Shown: positions 1-14,100, numbered from the stretch's first letter. The stretch is 48,515 bases of DNA from Acanthaster planci (GCF_001949145.1 NW_019091531.1:151716-200230); one strand, 5' to 3'. Numbers and translations are program-made. The notes: a model not told the origin generated them from the letters alone.

Positions 1-1010
1 AATACAGACTAGTTACATGTACTGCCCGTACACTTACTACAGTGTTAGGGTACGTCCTAGCTTTACATAACATTTAGCGTTGGCTTTCGGAAAAGAAGCA
101 ATAAATTATGAAATCGTTGTCTTTTCTAAAGCGTCCCATACAAATATGTAATTTGGAAACGATGCCAGAAATGCATGAAGTTTTACTTCCAACATTCCCC
201 CTTTTAAAAAAGATGGGCATGGAAATTTACACGTACAGTGTTTGTTTGGCCGAAAGTGAAGGGCACCATTGAAAGATGTTGTTACAAACATAAACCAAGA
301 TTACGTACATGTACGTAGCGTTAGTTGGCCCTCACGAGGGAACACATGATACATGGCATGCCAATATTAAGCCTATACTATAGTATGGAATTACTATATT
401 GGCTAAATGTAATTTGTGTTTGGCTATTTAGATAATTTGTCTTTAGGTTTAGCTCGGATGGAGTCTTTTTACAGGCAATCTTTTCCCTAAGCTGTGTGCC
501 TATACATGTAAGCAATTCTCAGGCACGTGTCTTAAGTTGTGCGGGACATGATCAGACATGTCTTTCGACGGAGTGAACTTATTCAAGGACGGTTCAAGTC
601 CGAAGAACATCAATCATTTCAAACCACTCACCAAGTCCCACAACTTCTGCAAAGTCCGAACTTCCTGAGATTTCTCCAACTACCGTAATGGGCATCTTAA
701 CACACGATTTCGTCGCACATTTGTCAGGCTGTATGGCTAAATAAGAATCAAGGCAAGTTACCAAGCACGCGGCGCAGGCACGTAACGTGCAAGGAGAAAT
801 ATGGGTAATTACAGAAATTAGGGGTCCAATCGTGTGACATTTTTGTGTCCCTATCACATCTGACCTTTGTTATTTGACATGGAAATATAACCGGAACTGA
901 TTTCAAACTATTCCTATTTGTTTGGCAGGTTATTTGCATTAATTCATCACTCTTGGAAATTAGAAAATGTGTTCTGAACTTACAAAATCAGATGTCAGAT
1001 GTAACAGGGA

Positions 1011-1028
1011 CACACACACACACACACA
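1011..1028. repeat. (CA)n microsatellite
   Basis: Nine CA dinucleotides in a row. Confidence 0.95.
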
Positions 1029-1427
1029 AATGGACCCATAATTTCTGGAATTACCCATATCTAGAACAGCTAGCATCCCATAATCAGAAGGCTTCTTTTT
1101 AAGGACGCATGCGCTGTAGGATAATTTAACGCCAATATGATGTTTAACTAGATTTTTATTTTCAATTTTAATGCCTAAGGAATTATTTAAAATCCCTTCG
1201 TAACACCAAATTCAATTCCAAAAGAATAAAAAAGATTGGTGCTAAAAAATTTAACATCACAGTGTTATTATAGTGTCTAAAAGATGGACAATTCGAAAGT
1301 TCAATCTTCAACGATGCAGGTGTTATAATATCCTCGGCCCGCTGGGGCCAACCTGCGTGCAGCCGACTAGAAAGTACCGGATAGGGGCACGAAGAGGGAA
1401 AGGGGAGTTGGTGCCGTTACGTACCCC

Positions 1428-1732
1428 ATGCGTACAGAGGGGCAGGCGGGGTTCAAGCCAGTGCATTCCGTACGCAAAGCGAAAACTTGCCTGTAATGAA
1501 TCTTCGTCATAGGCCTAATCAATATTCTCTCTCATATAAATACCAGATTCGGCTTTTGTGCGTCGGAATTCAAGCACAGTATCCTACACTGTCCACCCCA
1601 CTGTTTATCCACCCGTGCCAAGTAAACTAGCTGCAACATTACTCATGACACAATGACCGGCAGCGTCTTCCGGAAATGTGGAATGCATATGCGTACAGAG
1701 GGGAGGAGGGGGTTGGAGCCACTGCCTACGCC
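1428..1732. repeat. Diverged G-rich duplication
   Basis: ATGCGTACAGAGGGG followed by a G-rich block, GTT, AGCC and TGC occurs at 1428-1475 and again at 1689-1732, about 260 bp apart. Each copy is followed by TACG-type sequence. The open frames through this region read in both strands and have no family resemblance. Confidence 0.55.
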
Positions 1733-4700
1733 ATAAGCACAGGGGGAGGGGGTCTGAAAGTCGGCATTTCGTACGTGCGTACCTTACGGACTGTCCCATA
1801 CACCTGTTATTCTTTTTATATAGAATGTCTCAACACGTTCTTCGACGCACAAAACTAATGACCGATCGGAAAATGTTACCAAAATAGGCTGGCATACTTT
1901 TCAAGTTAAGAAACGAGTAAGCATGATGCGCGAAACGGTTTCCCCTACTGTCACCCTTTTTAGAGTGATTTTCAATCGTTTTGGGGTGTTTTTCTACTAT
2001 TTTTGAGGGGCTCACTCTTTTTGAGGGTGAATTTTCTACTCTTTTGCCTTTAGAGAATGGTCACAAGAAATACCTGTCGAAAAACACAATATGTCCACCT
2101 TAACACTCGTTGAAAAAGCAAACCTTGTAACAATCGGCAACTTAAAATTTGTCCAGGTAACACATATATTACTTCAGGTGGGTCTACGCTGTGATTGTCG
2201 GGAAAAGCATTGCGGGGAATTGCAGCATACTTGTATTGATATACCTCCCTTCAGTACAAACGGTATGGCCAACAGAATTGTCCAGCGAATTACAAAGAGA
2301 AAACATAAATATCTGATATCGCACCTGTGCCTAGCAGATAAGCATAGCCCCAGGTGTTCATATCATTTGAGAAAAAAGTCCTTATTTTTGTCTAGAAATG
2401 GAACCAAAACTGAAACCAACCAAAACATGCCAAATTAATGTTGTATTACTATAAGTTTCTTTTACACAAACTGAACAAATAGTAATTTGATTTTTTAAAA
2501 GAATATAAACCTTTTGGAAACAAATCTTGCAAGAATCTTGCAAATATCGGCATTTCTTTTCAAAATGAACCCCCCAAAAACCCACGTATTTTGCTAAACT
2601 ACATTACATGACATTGATAGCTGATTTGTACAGAGCTCTGAAAGTGCTAAGGAACCTTTCAAGACCATGACATATTTTTCTCCAAGAGACGGTGTATATT
2701 TTAGGCAAATTGGCAACATCCTAAGTAATAGCGACACTAGGTATCATGACAGTGAATAATGCATAGGGAGCTCTGGAAGTACCATCCGATGTTTCGTGAT
2801 CCTGACATATTTTATATCAGGATGAAATACAGCAGTAATTTATCGATGAGTGGCGACATTCTAAGATTACACATTATGAGAAGACGATGTCCTCAGAGGA
2901 CGTCAGCACGATTAGATAATGTGTCACTTACTCCCAGACTATACCGTTATCCCCTGGCAAAGGCCGGCATCCAACCTTTCATGATGTCCTCATCCTGTGA
3001 TGAACCATAGAGCATTGATAAACCAACTCGGGATGTTCACATCTCACGTCTGTTCGGTCCCCATATACTATGCGTGCATTTAGTTTGTGTATTCGTGCAG
3101 ACGATTATTCTAGCAGACGACGCATATCTGGGGTGACCCATGTGAGGGATTTGTCCTAACATTTCCCTTGAAGACCTCGTGTGTGAGTAAATTGCCAAGA
3201 ATCTAATGGTGACATTTAATAGCTTCTGGAAAGAAAGGTCTCCGGAAAATAATCTAAGAAGTGGAAAATGTCAATTTTACGACAAAGGATAATCATAAAA
3301 AAATATCGTTTTTTTCTTAACGTTGTGTCTCATTTTCGCAATTTTTCTGGGTTTACCTTCAACTAATTTTGATGCCACATGAAAGACTAGTAACTCTTAT
3401 GATCAAAAAAGTTGATTACTTCCAAGCAGAAAACTTTTTTTGAACTTCACTTTGTTATTAATTGGGACCCATTTTTCGTCATTTTCTATGTTTTGCACCG
3501 TACATAGTGCCAAATTTTCACAGTTTTGTAGAATTCCCCTCAGATCATCGGCAATACGGTCTGGAAAACTGATGAATCGTTTGTATCCATCAGTTCATTT
3601 CTTCAAGATGATCCATTTGTCTGAAATGCAGTTCGTTTTTCATGAGGATTCAAATTTCTGCACTGATTCTGACAGCGGTCAAAAATGAGATGCCTGGATT
3701 TGGGGCATGGCATACACGTACGAACACACGCATCTTGATACGAGTGTTTTTGGGTACGATTTGAATTCAACTATATCGCATTAATACGACTAAAAGGCAC
3801 AAACAAAAACCATTTTCATTCCCACGGCTTCCGTCTTGTATGATACTTTCTCATTAGAGCGTTCGTGATATTCCTCACTATTCACAAATAGACAAAACCC
3901 GGCAAAACTGAAAAAGAAAATCCTCTCTAAAATGTTGGCTGCACTTTCAACTTTTGACATGGTACTTTGGAGGTACGTGAGAAAGACGGGCAAATATTGG
4001 GCAGAAAATGGATTTTTTTTTAAGTGTGCAAGTTAGCTAAAGAGACTTTGAGTGTTTAAATACTAATCAGCCTGGAAATGAGGAGCAACTACATGTACAT
4101 CTGAGCTTGATGTTGATCGATTACTTTTGGGGTCCACCTGTCCGAGTCAAGAGCCATTTTACTGGCTTCTGGTTGCAGTGGGATTCGGTACACATGCGCA
4201 CAAGCTAAGTGAGGGGGCATGAACATACGTGGTCTAGCCTTAAAACGTCGTCATCCTGACATAAGGACATTGGTATATAGGATGACACTTCCAAAGCTCC
4301 GTGGAAATCCACCGAAAGTTATCATCATTATGAGTTACATAAGTTTCAAATGCCATTTCAAAAGGAACTTGAAACATAGCTTCAATCCAGAGCAACGAGT
4401 AGTTTAAACGGATATTAAGTACGCTCAAAACATTTAATGGACATAAGCAAAGGCATTAAATGATGTGGCTTGCATTCAACACAATCCAAACCCACGAAGT
4501 ACAAAACTACCACAGCTTTTACAATTTTGTTGGATAAATACGAGAACAGGATCAGACTACGGACTTAGTTGACCGTCTTCCCCTTATTTCAATGATCAGA
4601 CTTCACTAAAGATGTATTATGCCATACTGGTCTAGCCTCAGAAAGAAATAATGTGACATCACATCATTAGTTTGATTTCTTTGAAACTTTGTATCTGACA

Positions 4701-6111
4701 ATGAACAGGAATGGGCTGATCTGGGGACAGAGCCACGCTTTCAAAGGGCAAATGTACTTTAGTTTTGCTTTGCAGCAATTTCGTTATGTGGACTTTGTTT
4801 TTTTTGGGGGGGACTATTACATTTCAATGCCTCTCGAAAGCGAATACAAACCTCGCCAACTTACACCCTAACCCCCTACCCCACCACAACCCCCCCCCCC
4901 AAATTTGACTCTAAATCCTTCCATACATAATGCATTAGATTTCAAGCACCGCCCCGACCCTACCCCTAAAAGTCTTCCCTCAATGGCGGACGATTTCTGC
5001 GACGACATGAGACCTTAGAGTGGCGATCACTGATTAACGACGGTCTTTCATCGCGTTTTCTGCCCGACTCAGCGGCTAATTTGGGGGATCATTTTCCCCA
5101 GGCGTCGTTCATTCTCAGTTAATCACATTGGCAACATTCAACCTCTTATTACAGCCGAATGATTCCGAGCAGACGAGGCAACACATGCTGCAGCGGACGC
5201 TGATGCTCCCAATCAGAAATTTAGAAGAAGAAGAAACAGTCTGCCCTTTAAACATTTCCTTGTGATACGATTTCTCATGCCATCCAAAAAAAAAAGCCCA
5301 TCTTCATGGTTTAACCACGACACGATGGTGACATCTTAATGAACAGGATAATAAAGGCATATCCTGCCTACCGTTCAATTGCATTTTCTTCGTGATGTAC
5401 GTGTTTCTGTTTCTCGTGACGGCAAGCCGGAAACACTTAAATATAGATATACCTTTGGTATAATGAAGTTGAGACCGAGGGAGTAAAATACGTAGATAAT
5501 AACGGGGAAGACCCATGTAACCAAGAAAGGACTATCAACCCAATTCAGAAGATGTGCCCAACTGATTGAGATTAGATTCAGAATCTATTTTGAACAGTTG
5601 GAGGCTTATATCAAACTGGAAAATTAAACTTGTCCATTCACAGGCCAGAATTCTAAAAAAATATGTAACTTTTTTTAGACTTTGTTTTGAGGATATTTGG
5701 ACAATTCTATGTGAATTCTGTCAGTAAACCCAGGGTCAGATCAGACTCATAACACCTATCCTTCCTTACAGCGACAACTTACCCTTAAAAACTATCACAC
5801 CATAAATAGGCCAGTGACAGAATCAGTATCTCTAATTTGTTGGCAACAGTTTATGCATCTGTACAACAGAACGTTTTTAATTCCATGCCGTGTCCTTTTA
5901 TTGCCGTTGAAGCTTTAGCCAATAATATAATATGCAGGAAACTCCCGCGACGGTAGGTAGTGAATTTTAATTATATTCACTTTTTATGACAGTGATTACT
6001 GACAGACTGAGCAGAACTGCGTTCAATACTTTTTTTGATACTCAGCAAAACTTCAGGTGGACGACTATAAGTCCAACGTTGTCAGGCAGAACGGCAGTCT
6101 CAAGAAAGTGG

Positions 6112-6141
6112 TTTTTTTTTATTTTTTTTATTTTTTTTTTT
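6112..6141. repeat. Poly(T) tract
   Basis: Thirty bases of T interrupted by two A residues. It lies within an open frame that gives a run of Phe and Ile and is not a real protein. Confidence 0.9.
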
Positions 6142-6845
6142 ACATACGATCAAGTTAATAAGATCAAGCCTGAACTCGAGAGTCTGTTCATTTTCTGCAG
6201 AGGTACAATGGTAGATACACGGGGCCTTTCCTGTAGCTGTCGTCCACAAGCGAGCCCCATCAAAATGGGTGAAGCCAAAACTCAATCAGGAGAGGTAGGA
6301 GAACATCCGAATTTCATAAATAAAGGGGTGACTTTCCGAGGATAAAAACTTGCAATTTTCCCTAAAAGTATTGCCCATTATTGGGCAAAATCACAATACG
6401 TTTCCGAGAGTAAAAAAAGAAACATGTTCCTCCGGTTGAGTAATTTTTGATAATAAACGCATAACTCATTTAAAGCATCCGATATTAATATCATTATGCT
6501 TATATGAGTAAATACCACTGAAGTTTCCTTAGCTGACTCACTTCTAAATACGGTAATTAACTAAACAAGACGTTTTTGTTAAAGTTACAAATACATGGTG
6601 ATCGGATGAAATCGATTTTCAATTTGACGAATTCACAGAACTTCGATGCATGTCATTGGAAAAAGTAGTTTATCTCATTATTCAGCAAGACATGACGAAA
6701 TAGAAGAAATAAAAGAAACTCATCATCTCGATATTGTCTGTTCACTAACTTTCGGGATTATTTCGTTATTACTTTACTATTTCAGATATGATTTTTTTTT
6801 GTCCGACAAGAAGTTTTCGTCCAATTTCATGAAAGTATGGCAAAC

Positions 6846-7320
6846 AGAACTGTTATGACTCGTGTCCCAATTTTTGGCGACCGGACTCGAGTTCCGGCAG
6901 GTTATTGACTCAACTCGAGTCCCTGCAAGCAAATGGCTCGATTCGAGTCCCTCATCAGAAGATCCAACTCGATCGAAAGTAATGAGAGCTGAGTTCCCCC
7001 GAGTGGAAGGTTCTGTACGAAAAATGTTTGCAATGACTTACATTGCCGGTGTTATTGTCCATATCTTGTTAACATCATCAGGAGTCAGATGTGGTGTGAC
7101 CACATGCAGTAGCCCAGAGCAAGAAATTGAAATGCCCCAAAATGACTTTCTCTCGTTTTTATTTATCGCATTGTGTTCAAATATTTGTGACTCGAATTGA
7201 CATGAGCTACTTGGCTCGACTTGACTTTTTTACATATTTTCTTGACTCGTCTCGAGTCACTTGTTACAACGACTCGACTCGAGTCACAAATATTAATGAC
7301 TCGTTGCAACAGACTCTGAC
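6846..7320 (+). repeat. Dispersed repeat rich in GACTCGAGTC palindromes, copy 1
   Basis: About 475 bp with clusters of degenerate GACTCGAGTC motifs at both ends, for example GGACTCGAGTTCC near 6883 and GACTCGACTCGAGTCAC near 7271, around a core without them. The same sequence recurs in inverse orientation at 14240-14743. Shared blocks include TGTTATGACTCG at the start, TGCCGGTnnTAT in the core, and TTGTGTTCAAATATT before the right motif cluster. The open frame over it has no protein-like motif. It is most likely a non-autonomous mobile repeat; the class is unknown. Confidence 0.8.
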
Positions 7321-8229
7321 GGTAAACCAATCCCACTTGTAACAATAGGGCGCCCTTCCATGTTATGACGTCAGCAATATTTGCGCTGAGTTAATAATTT
7401 GGTTTTAGGTACGAAAACGTTTGAAGTTATAATTCCGTATTGTAGATTACTGAAGTGAATATATCACGCGCACAGTTTATTTGGGCGTTGACGTATTCAA
7501 CGCACGCGTACTCCAGTCATAAATATTGCACTGCACTTCCTGGTTCATATATTTACAATACTGGTTACCATGGAAGTCGATTTCACATGACTCTCCATTG
7601 CAATCAGTAATGTTGCCCAAGGCATGGTCTACTAAGTCTCAAATATGAAGGGCATATGTGCTACCTCAATTCAGTTTAAAAGTTATGTTGAAAACATTTC
7701 CTTTAGTTCTGAGCCAGGCTTGTTATCTGATAACGTCATTTTTGTATGTCGAAAGCACGCAATCTCGACATCGAGATTGGATAGAACAAGGTTTCACATT
7801 AATACGCTAAACAATTGGAAGATATTGGCCAATGATTTGAGGTTTTGTTTCAAGCATTTGGACTGTACCTGAGCTTTATTCATTCACTATAACCCAAGCA
7901 GAAGCAATGGACTCCCCAAAAGCTGGTACCAAGGATCTGTAATATTCCAAAATATTAACTTTATACCTGTACCAGTTCGTGAGATACAGCTGGTAGAAGT
8001 CAGTTTTCCCCATTTTTCCCCCGAAACTACAATTGCTTAAAATTTGACATCTGATGACATCATCGTGACGTCATACTTGAGTGCACATTTACAGCGTCAC
8101 GTGCTTAGATGGAAATGAGCAATCTTAAAAACGAAAGATAATAAACGAAATAATACACGAAAACGAAAGATCCCTAAGGAAAGGGCACTCAAACCATGGA
8201 GTCGAGGTTGCATACCCACGGCTAATGCT
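7321..8229. other. No supported gene between repeat copy 1 and the RT relic
   Basis: The 76-codon open frame at 7645-7872 has no recognisable motif. A TGACATCATCGTGACGTCAT stretch near 8051 contains a TGACGTCA palindrome, a CRE-like site, but there is no adjacent gene. Confidence 0.6.
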
Positions 8230-8776
8230 CGACCACTATCAACGACTATCAACGAAATACAAGTAAAACTAAAGAGATGATCACGAACCCCTAGAAATAC
8301 ATGGAAATGTCATTGAACAGGTGCATGAATACGAGTACCTGGGAACGGTAATAGACAATAAGCTCTGTTGGAAAGGAAATTGTCAATTTGTTCAGAAAAA
8401 AAACTAGTTAGAGGATGTTCTTCCTCCGAAAGCTCAAGAAATTTCCTGCGGATAGGACTCTCATGACCCTCTTTTATCGATCAGTTATTCAGAGTGTGGT
8501 TACTTTCAATGCCATTTGCACCTTTGGTAGTATGACCAAAGAACCAAAGGGCAGACCAGATCGTACTAGGAAAATTGCACAGAGATAAGTTAGCCAATAA
8601 CTTACCCCTGTCCAAGCATGAATGACACTTGTCTTCTGGCCAAAGTACAAAAGATAATGTCAGACATAACCCATCCACTTACAGGTTTAACGTTCGGGGA
8701 TTCGTCTGTGCCCCCCACTCACACGTCGGCTTCGATACAGAAAGTCATTCATTCCAAGTTCAATCCATTGTTATAA
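8230..8776 (+). pseudogene. Non-LTR retrotransposon reverse transcriptase, C-terminal fragment, decayed
   Basis: Three plus-strand frames give consecutive pieces of a non-LTR (LINE-type) ORF2 end. The pieces are SKTKEM near 8262, EYLGTVIDNKLCW near 8332, FFLRKLKKFP near 8424 followed by LFYRSVIQSVVTF, and finally KVQKIMSDITHPL near 8643 ending at TAA 8774-8776. The order and spacing match the RT thumb and C-terminal region of CR1/L2/Rex-type elements. A TAG near 8300, another stop near 8405 and at least two frameshifts show it is dead. The palm domain with the catalytic FADD-type motif is missing, as expected of a 5'-truncated copy. No poly(A) tail or clear target duplication was seen. The exact clade is uncertain. 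Confidence 0.8.
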
Positions 8777-11700
8777 TGCAAATGTGAGACGGTAACTATT
8801 TATTTGGCTACCCCCCGACACACTTTCATTGGTAATAAATGGTGAGAAAATGCAAAATCATTTAGGAAATTATCTTTGTAGATTGTGATTGCCATTTATG
8901 TTACATTCATGCAGTCCTGTTGTTTTGTTATTTAGTGTGATTGTTATATTGATGAATGCAACAACTTACCGTTTGCAACAAGCCAATGGAAATTCAACTT
9001 CTATGTGAATTTTCTAAGTGAATAAATTTGAATCTTGATACTATCCGAATGTAAAGATAACGATTCGGAATATTTCGTGTATATTCGGAAAAACGATAGA
9101 GGAATCGAAAGAGACGAGTCAGATTCATAAGGTCTGGGAACCAGACTAGGCGGGTTGGTTACTCGAGTATTAAGCGGGAAGAGTCGCGACATTGTCAAAA
9201 TGGAACGCAGTCGCGATTACCCAAGTAGAAAAGGGGAGTTGACTGGGATCAGTGTTGATGCTCATGTCAAGATTCAAATTTATACGGTATACCGTCTTGA
9301 AGGATTTCCACAGAGAATCGTCGTCCAGAAAAAAATGGACCGATAAAAACTGAGTATGTGAGTGGACGGTTCCCTAATCGCCTCGTTGCACTTTCAATCA
9401 TCAAAGGTCTCACGGATGGTACGCCGTTTCTATACGAGACGAAATGCGTACAGAATGTACGACTCACCATGGCATGCTTTGCACAGTGTTTTGCACGCAT
9501 TAGTCACGCGAGCCCGTTTGATCCTTTAATAGGCCCCTGCAGTGAAAGCATTTTGCTAATTTTCTGTTAAAGTGGAACTTTCCAATGGATTTAGTATGAA
9601 TATGTCCTCGTGCCTCTGAAAATGAAAATTCTCTGATCACAGTCCCTCTTCTTTAAAGGACTACATTTAGCTAAATTGTACGTAATAATTTGCATGGACT
9701 AATTTTACAGATAATGCACAGTGCAAAACAAATCGTTAGATTGATAATATTCGGATAAACTCAAAAGTCCCGTCAGTTTTGATCAATTAGTAAACTTACA
9801 GCCCTCATTTCCCCTTATACCTTGCACTGGCATGCATATATGTGGAAGCTATTAACGACAACAAATATACCTCCTGACGGGGGGGTCGTGACGAAAATTG
9901 TATTATCATCGTGGACTTATCACAGGCCAAGAAGCCATGGAAAATTAACCAACAAAACGTGGGCGAGGGGCAAAAAAGTTATTGCACGCAGCTCATGGGG
10001 GAAAATTCGTTTCGCAGACGGAACCTTCACGGTCGGAAGCAGGGCTCCTTCTCCCCCACTGCCAATCTACCCAGCAGCCTCGGGTCAAGCTCCTAGTTCC
10101 GTGATCATAATTTACTAATGTCCTTGATGGTAATACTGGGTCACAATTCTATCCATGGGCTGATCTTCAGGAAATGTGCTCAAATTAATATAAATACCCG
10201 CTGCATGCAGTTCGTTTTTTGACAAATGTTTTTGAACAAACTACTGAACATCCTCGCCGAGGGGTTGCCGAGTTATTCTTCTCGCTCTTCGTGTCCAGGA
10301 TCAATTTGGTGAGAGGAGAGGAAGCGGTGATGCAATCGAAGACGGCTTGCGGCATTAACCTGCCCCCGAAATAAAGCTGCATTCGTTGTCCCTTAGTTAG
10401 ACAATGTAGTGGCAGGATATTGCCTCGTGTCAGGTATGCTTGTTATAGCTTTCACACAGTTTAATATAAAAACATAATGTGGACACTGAAGGAAACTTAT
10501 ATCGGATTGCTGGGAAGCATGTAATGGTTGGAAGGTAACCGAAAACCAAACAAAGCAGTGCTCATCCCAGAGTGGTTGTGAAGCTCTCGGTGCGATGTAG
10601 CTTCAGTAGGTTTAACAAGTTGGACAAAGTAAATGGTACTGTCAGTGTAGAGTATTATAAAGTTCAAATGTAAGTCAATGTAGCTTTTTATATAGTTAAC
10701 AAGAAGAATTTAAGCAGTGCCTTCCAGAAAAGCCTTGATTGAAGTACGTAATTTGTAACGTGTTAAGTGTAGATTTAGGGTACTATCATAGCGAGCATGC
10801 ATGCAGTTAAGCCCAAAATTATTCATACCCATTCCAAATTTGGGTAACGGAGAATTTTACAACCAAAAGACAATAGGACTGACAACCAAAAGCTGAGATC
10901 TTTGCCCGGATGAGCTTTTACAAAGTTTCGAGTTTTTGTGTGCCTGGGTCGACCATCGGTCCAGTTCAAATGTTTTAACAAAATAGCAAACTGCCACATT
11001 TTTCAAAGGGTATGTAAGATTTTGGCCATAGAATCTGAAGGGTTACCTACACTTCTTTTGTAGTAGCAAACAATTTCCAAAATATGACCCCTTTTATTCT
11101 CAACGACGGCTTTCAATTTTTCCCATTTGGTCCAACGAAAGATCACTCTGTCGTGCAAAGAAATTGTTAATACAAAACTGGGCGAATTCCGTTTTGTTTA
11201 CGATCTACACACAGACATAACTTCAAGCTCCTTTCAGAAAAAAAAAGTATATCAGAAAGATTCTATTGGGTGGAAAAATGAAAACCTGAAGAAAAGTAAC
11301 CTAACACAGCAGACCAAAGAGTGGAACCTTTTGCTTTTCCCTACCTACTCCAGATACGGCCCGCCCCCACTAGGTACGTTCAGAGGGGTGCCAGCCTCCA
11401 ACTGCATTTAATAAATGACACTCGTCTGAAATATGTCCAAATAGACCCTAGTGTCGTGTGAAACTTGATGACTTTATCGGGTAGTCTTGGTGCATTTTCG
11501 AAAATTCTAAGAGGCTGAAACAGCAAGTGTCCTACAAAACAAAATGCAAAGAGTAACACTGGGGGAAGGGGCTGCCATTGCTTGCCTTGTACTGAGGAAT
11601 ATGGGCGGGATACGTTCACCCATTCCCACTACTCATCAGCATCGCCATCCAAATATGCGCAGTGATCACTACGGTGAAATCAAAATGAGCGCCCATATAC

Positions 11701-13632
11701 TTGTAATACAGTTATGCTGTTTGCTTAATGCTGTTTGCTTATGTGTTTGCTTAATGAACATTTGTAATTGGATATTTCTGTGGAATCGTCTCCGCTACAA
11801 TTAATGGCAATACTGCTGTAACGAAACGAAGCCACATGATGTATGGTTACGAATACGCCCAGACAACGACGTATAGGCCTGCATAATATCAATAGAAGCA
11901 AACAGAAGATGAATCTTGGTAGAAATGTTTGGTCAACAAGTAAACCTCGTTTTTAAAGCTTGTTTTACAGTAACAGTAGATGCATCAATTTGACCATGCA
12001 CACAATATTTATTTGAGGATGGGGAAAAAGGAGGGGAACGGTTATCCCCACCCTGACATGTTGGGGAGGGACATGTCTCCCATCCCGCACAGTAAACAAA
12101 ATGTTGTTCAGCAGGGCATTCAATAATCCACAAGGAAATGATACTATAAGTACTGGACGGGGCCTGAGTACCAACTTTAAATAATGAGTAATGATCAATG
12201 GAAATGGTTGTATTCGACCAAAGCACTTCAATCTTGCCAATAGATGAATTGAACAACGAGCGGCCAATGATGGTCAATAAAACTGTGCAATATTATGACA
12301 ACTCTCCGCTTAGTAAGGAAACAATCGAGCTCTGAATGTGAACCGTACGCCAAAAGCCATCAGTGATTTTCCTTCAGGGGCTCAGTAGTTGAGATTTCAA
12401 AGGCAAAACTGTCAGCCTTAATTAAGGGGAACTCGGCTCAACAAAAAAAGACCATTACGAGCAACATTGCTGATATGACTCAATTGTTTAATGAGGTGTA
12501 TAGACCTTGTATGGAGTGTTCATTTTGTCGGTTGTGATCCGCCCCTAACTATTGAAACCTCCGTTGCTAGGAAAACTGCTCCCTCTCTTGGTCCGGTTCG
12601 GGGCGGATAAGTCTCTCTACCTATATGTCCCAATCTGTTAGGGGTCAATGAAAAGGCAAAGCATACGCATTCAAGAACAAAATAGCCCGAGACGTAACTT
12701 TAAGTAAAATATTAGCCTTTGTTACTCAAATCCCATTGCCATTACAACTGCAGACCACTTATGTTTAGTCACATGGCACTGATTTCCCACGTGCAAAAGC
12801 AAACAAACTGCATATCAATACATACAATATCGCATGTTGAAGATTAATTTTCGGTGCAGTGTGATGGCGGGATTGAGGCAGGCGAGTCGAGGTAAGCCGT
12901 TCTGCCTGGCGGTGTGTCGTGCCCACAGCCTTCACCCGTTCGTAGGGCACTTGCATCGCCCATTATCGAACACACAAATCGGACTATCACGGTGCTAGAT
13001 ATGATATCGTTACTCCTGATCTACGGCATTGCCACTCCTCGATGCATTTCACTCCTCTGACTTTTAGGCTGCATTCATACATACATTTATGTGAGTCTTA
13101 ATCTTGTGCTCCGGGTTGTTTTACCTACCCACACTCACAAATATAATGTATCTGCGGCCGGCAGGTGTTTGCAGTTTCCAGCATCACTTGTAGTACTCCT
13201 GGGTAGAGGAAAAAAGGTCCTCCGGTGCACTGCAAACTAAGAATCGAATTCAGCGACAACACTCATTTTTACAATCAAACCGAATAATCTCTGAAGCAAA
13301 GGACACTAACCAATTGACAAGTTCCCCAGCTGTTCCAGTTATCTTAAAGTGTAACTACCCTTCCTGTTAGGCCTACAAATGACATTGTTGTAACCTACAG
13401 ATAACATCATCGTCCGTTTACATTATCATATAGCGACCGAGAATGAAGTACAATTTCTATTCGATAATGTATCGATTGGCGATGGATGTTACAATTACAA
13501 AAAAATCGAACAGATTAGGTATCATTTGTCTCATAATAATAAGCCATTTGCGAGTTAAATTTGAATAAAATCTGGTACACTGAATTATTTGATTGCACAC
13601 AAACGTAACAATTTGAATTCCCCAGACTAAAG
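8777..13632. other. No supported gene, 4.9 kb
   Basis: The first few hundred bases may be the 3' tail of the reverse transcriptase relic. Open frames near 9.3-9.6, 9.8-10.1, 11.1-11.8, 12.0-12.3 and 12.8-12.95 kb are short, overlap on opposite strands and match nothing I know. Small inverted pieces occur, such as CCGCCCC/GGGGCGG near 12539-12606. Confidence 0.55.
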
Positions 13633-13807
13633 ACGCTGTTTCTATACCTCGTGATTTGAGGCAAGCTTTTGCATAGCGACCACAATCTCTGGAATGGACT
13701 GGTTCCTTTGTGCCCTTTTAACCATTGAAAACAGTGTATTGGTTCAAAGTGTCACTTACGTAACTACGCAAAAGCTTGCCCCGAATCGCGAGGTATAGCA
13801 ACAGTGT
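13633..13807. mobile_element. MITE-like fold-back element, 44-bp inverted ends
   Basis: The arm 13633-13676 and the reverse complement of 13764-13807 match over about 44 bases, including CTATACCTCG and GGCAAGCTTTTGC, with a few mismatches. About 87 bp lie between the arms. Flanking CTAAA/TTTAG may extend the inverted repeat. No clear target duplication is visible, so the superfamily is undetermined. The short size and lack of an ORF fit a miniature inverted-repeat element. Confidence 0.75.
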
Positions 13808-13828
13808 TTTAGTATGGAAAATATATCC

Positions 13829-14100
13829 AAATAGGTCACTTGGGAGACATTTTGTGGTATATTTTTCAACATTGGGGAGACATCGGTCATTAGGTAGACA
13901 TTTCAATGTCTCCCTAATGCTCCAACTACCAAAAGGAGGAAAATTTTTGTCCATATTTTGAGAGATGATAGATTAGGGTCTGAAAGGAAAACATGCAAAG
14001 TTTGGTTAAGATCAGATCAGGAAATATTGAATTATGGGACGGTAAAGTTTGAAAAAAATTGTGCACGTTCCTATGGGAATGTCTCCCAAGTGACCCATTT
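13829..14100. mobile_element. Second fold-back element, 23-bp inverted ends
   Basis: The sequence 13829-13851 contains GGTCACTTGGGAGACATT, and its reverse complement lies at 14078-14100 with one mismatch in 23. Inside, GGGAGACAT-like blocks recur (near 13875) and a shorter hairpin sits around 13890-13920 (TAGACATT..AATGTCTCC). The element starts 22 bp after the neighbouring MITE. It has no convincing ORF. I call it a separate element, but the pair may be parts of one composite structure. Confidence 0.65.

Larger units (their letters stand above)
1..6845. other. No supported gene, left end
   Basis: AT-leaning non-coding sequence. It holds the (CA)n repeat at 1011, the G-rich duplication at 1428-1732, a T-then-G run near 4797-4812, a C-rich stretch near 4870-4901 and the poly(T) at 6112. 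Open frames are all under 120 codons, overlap on both strands and show no domain or splice pattern. Confidence 0.6.
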
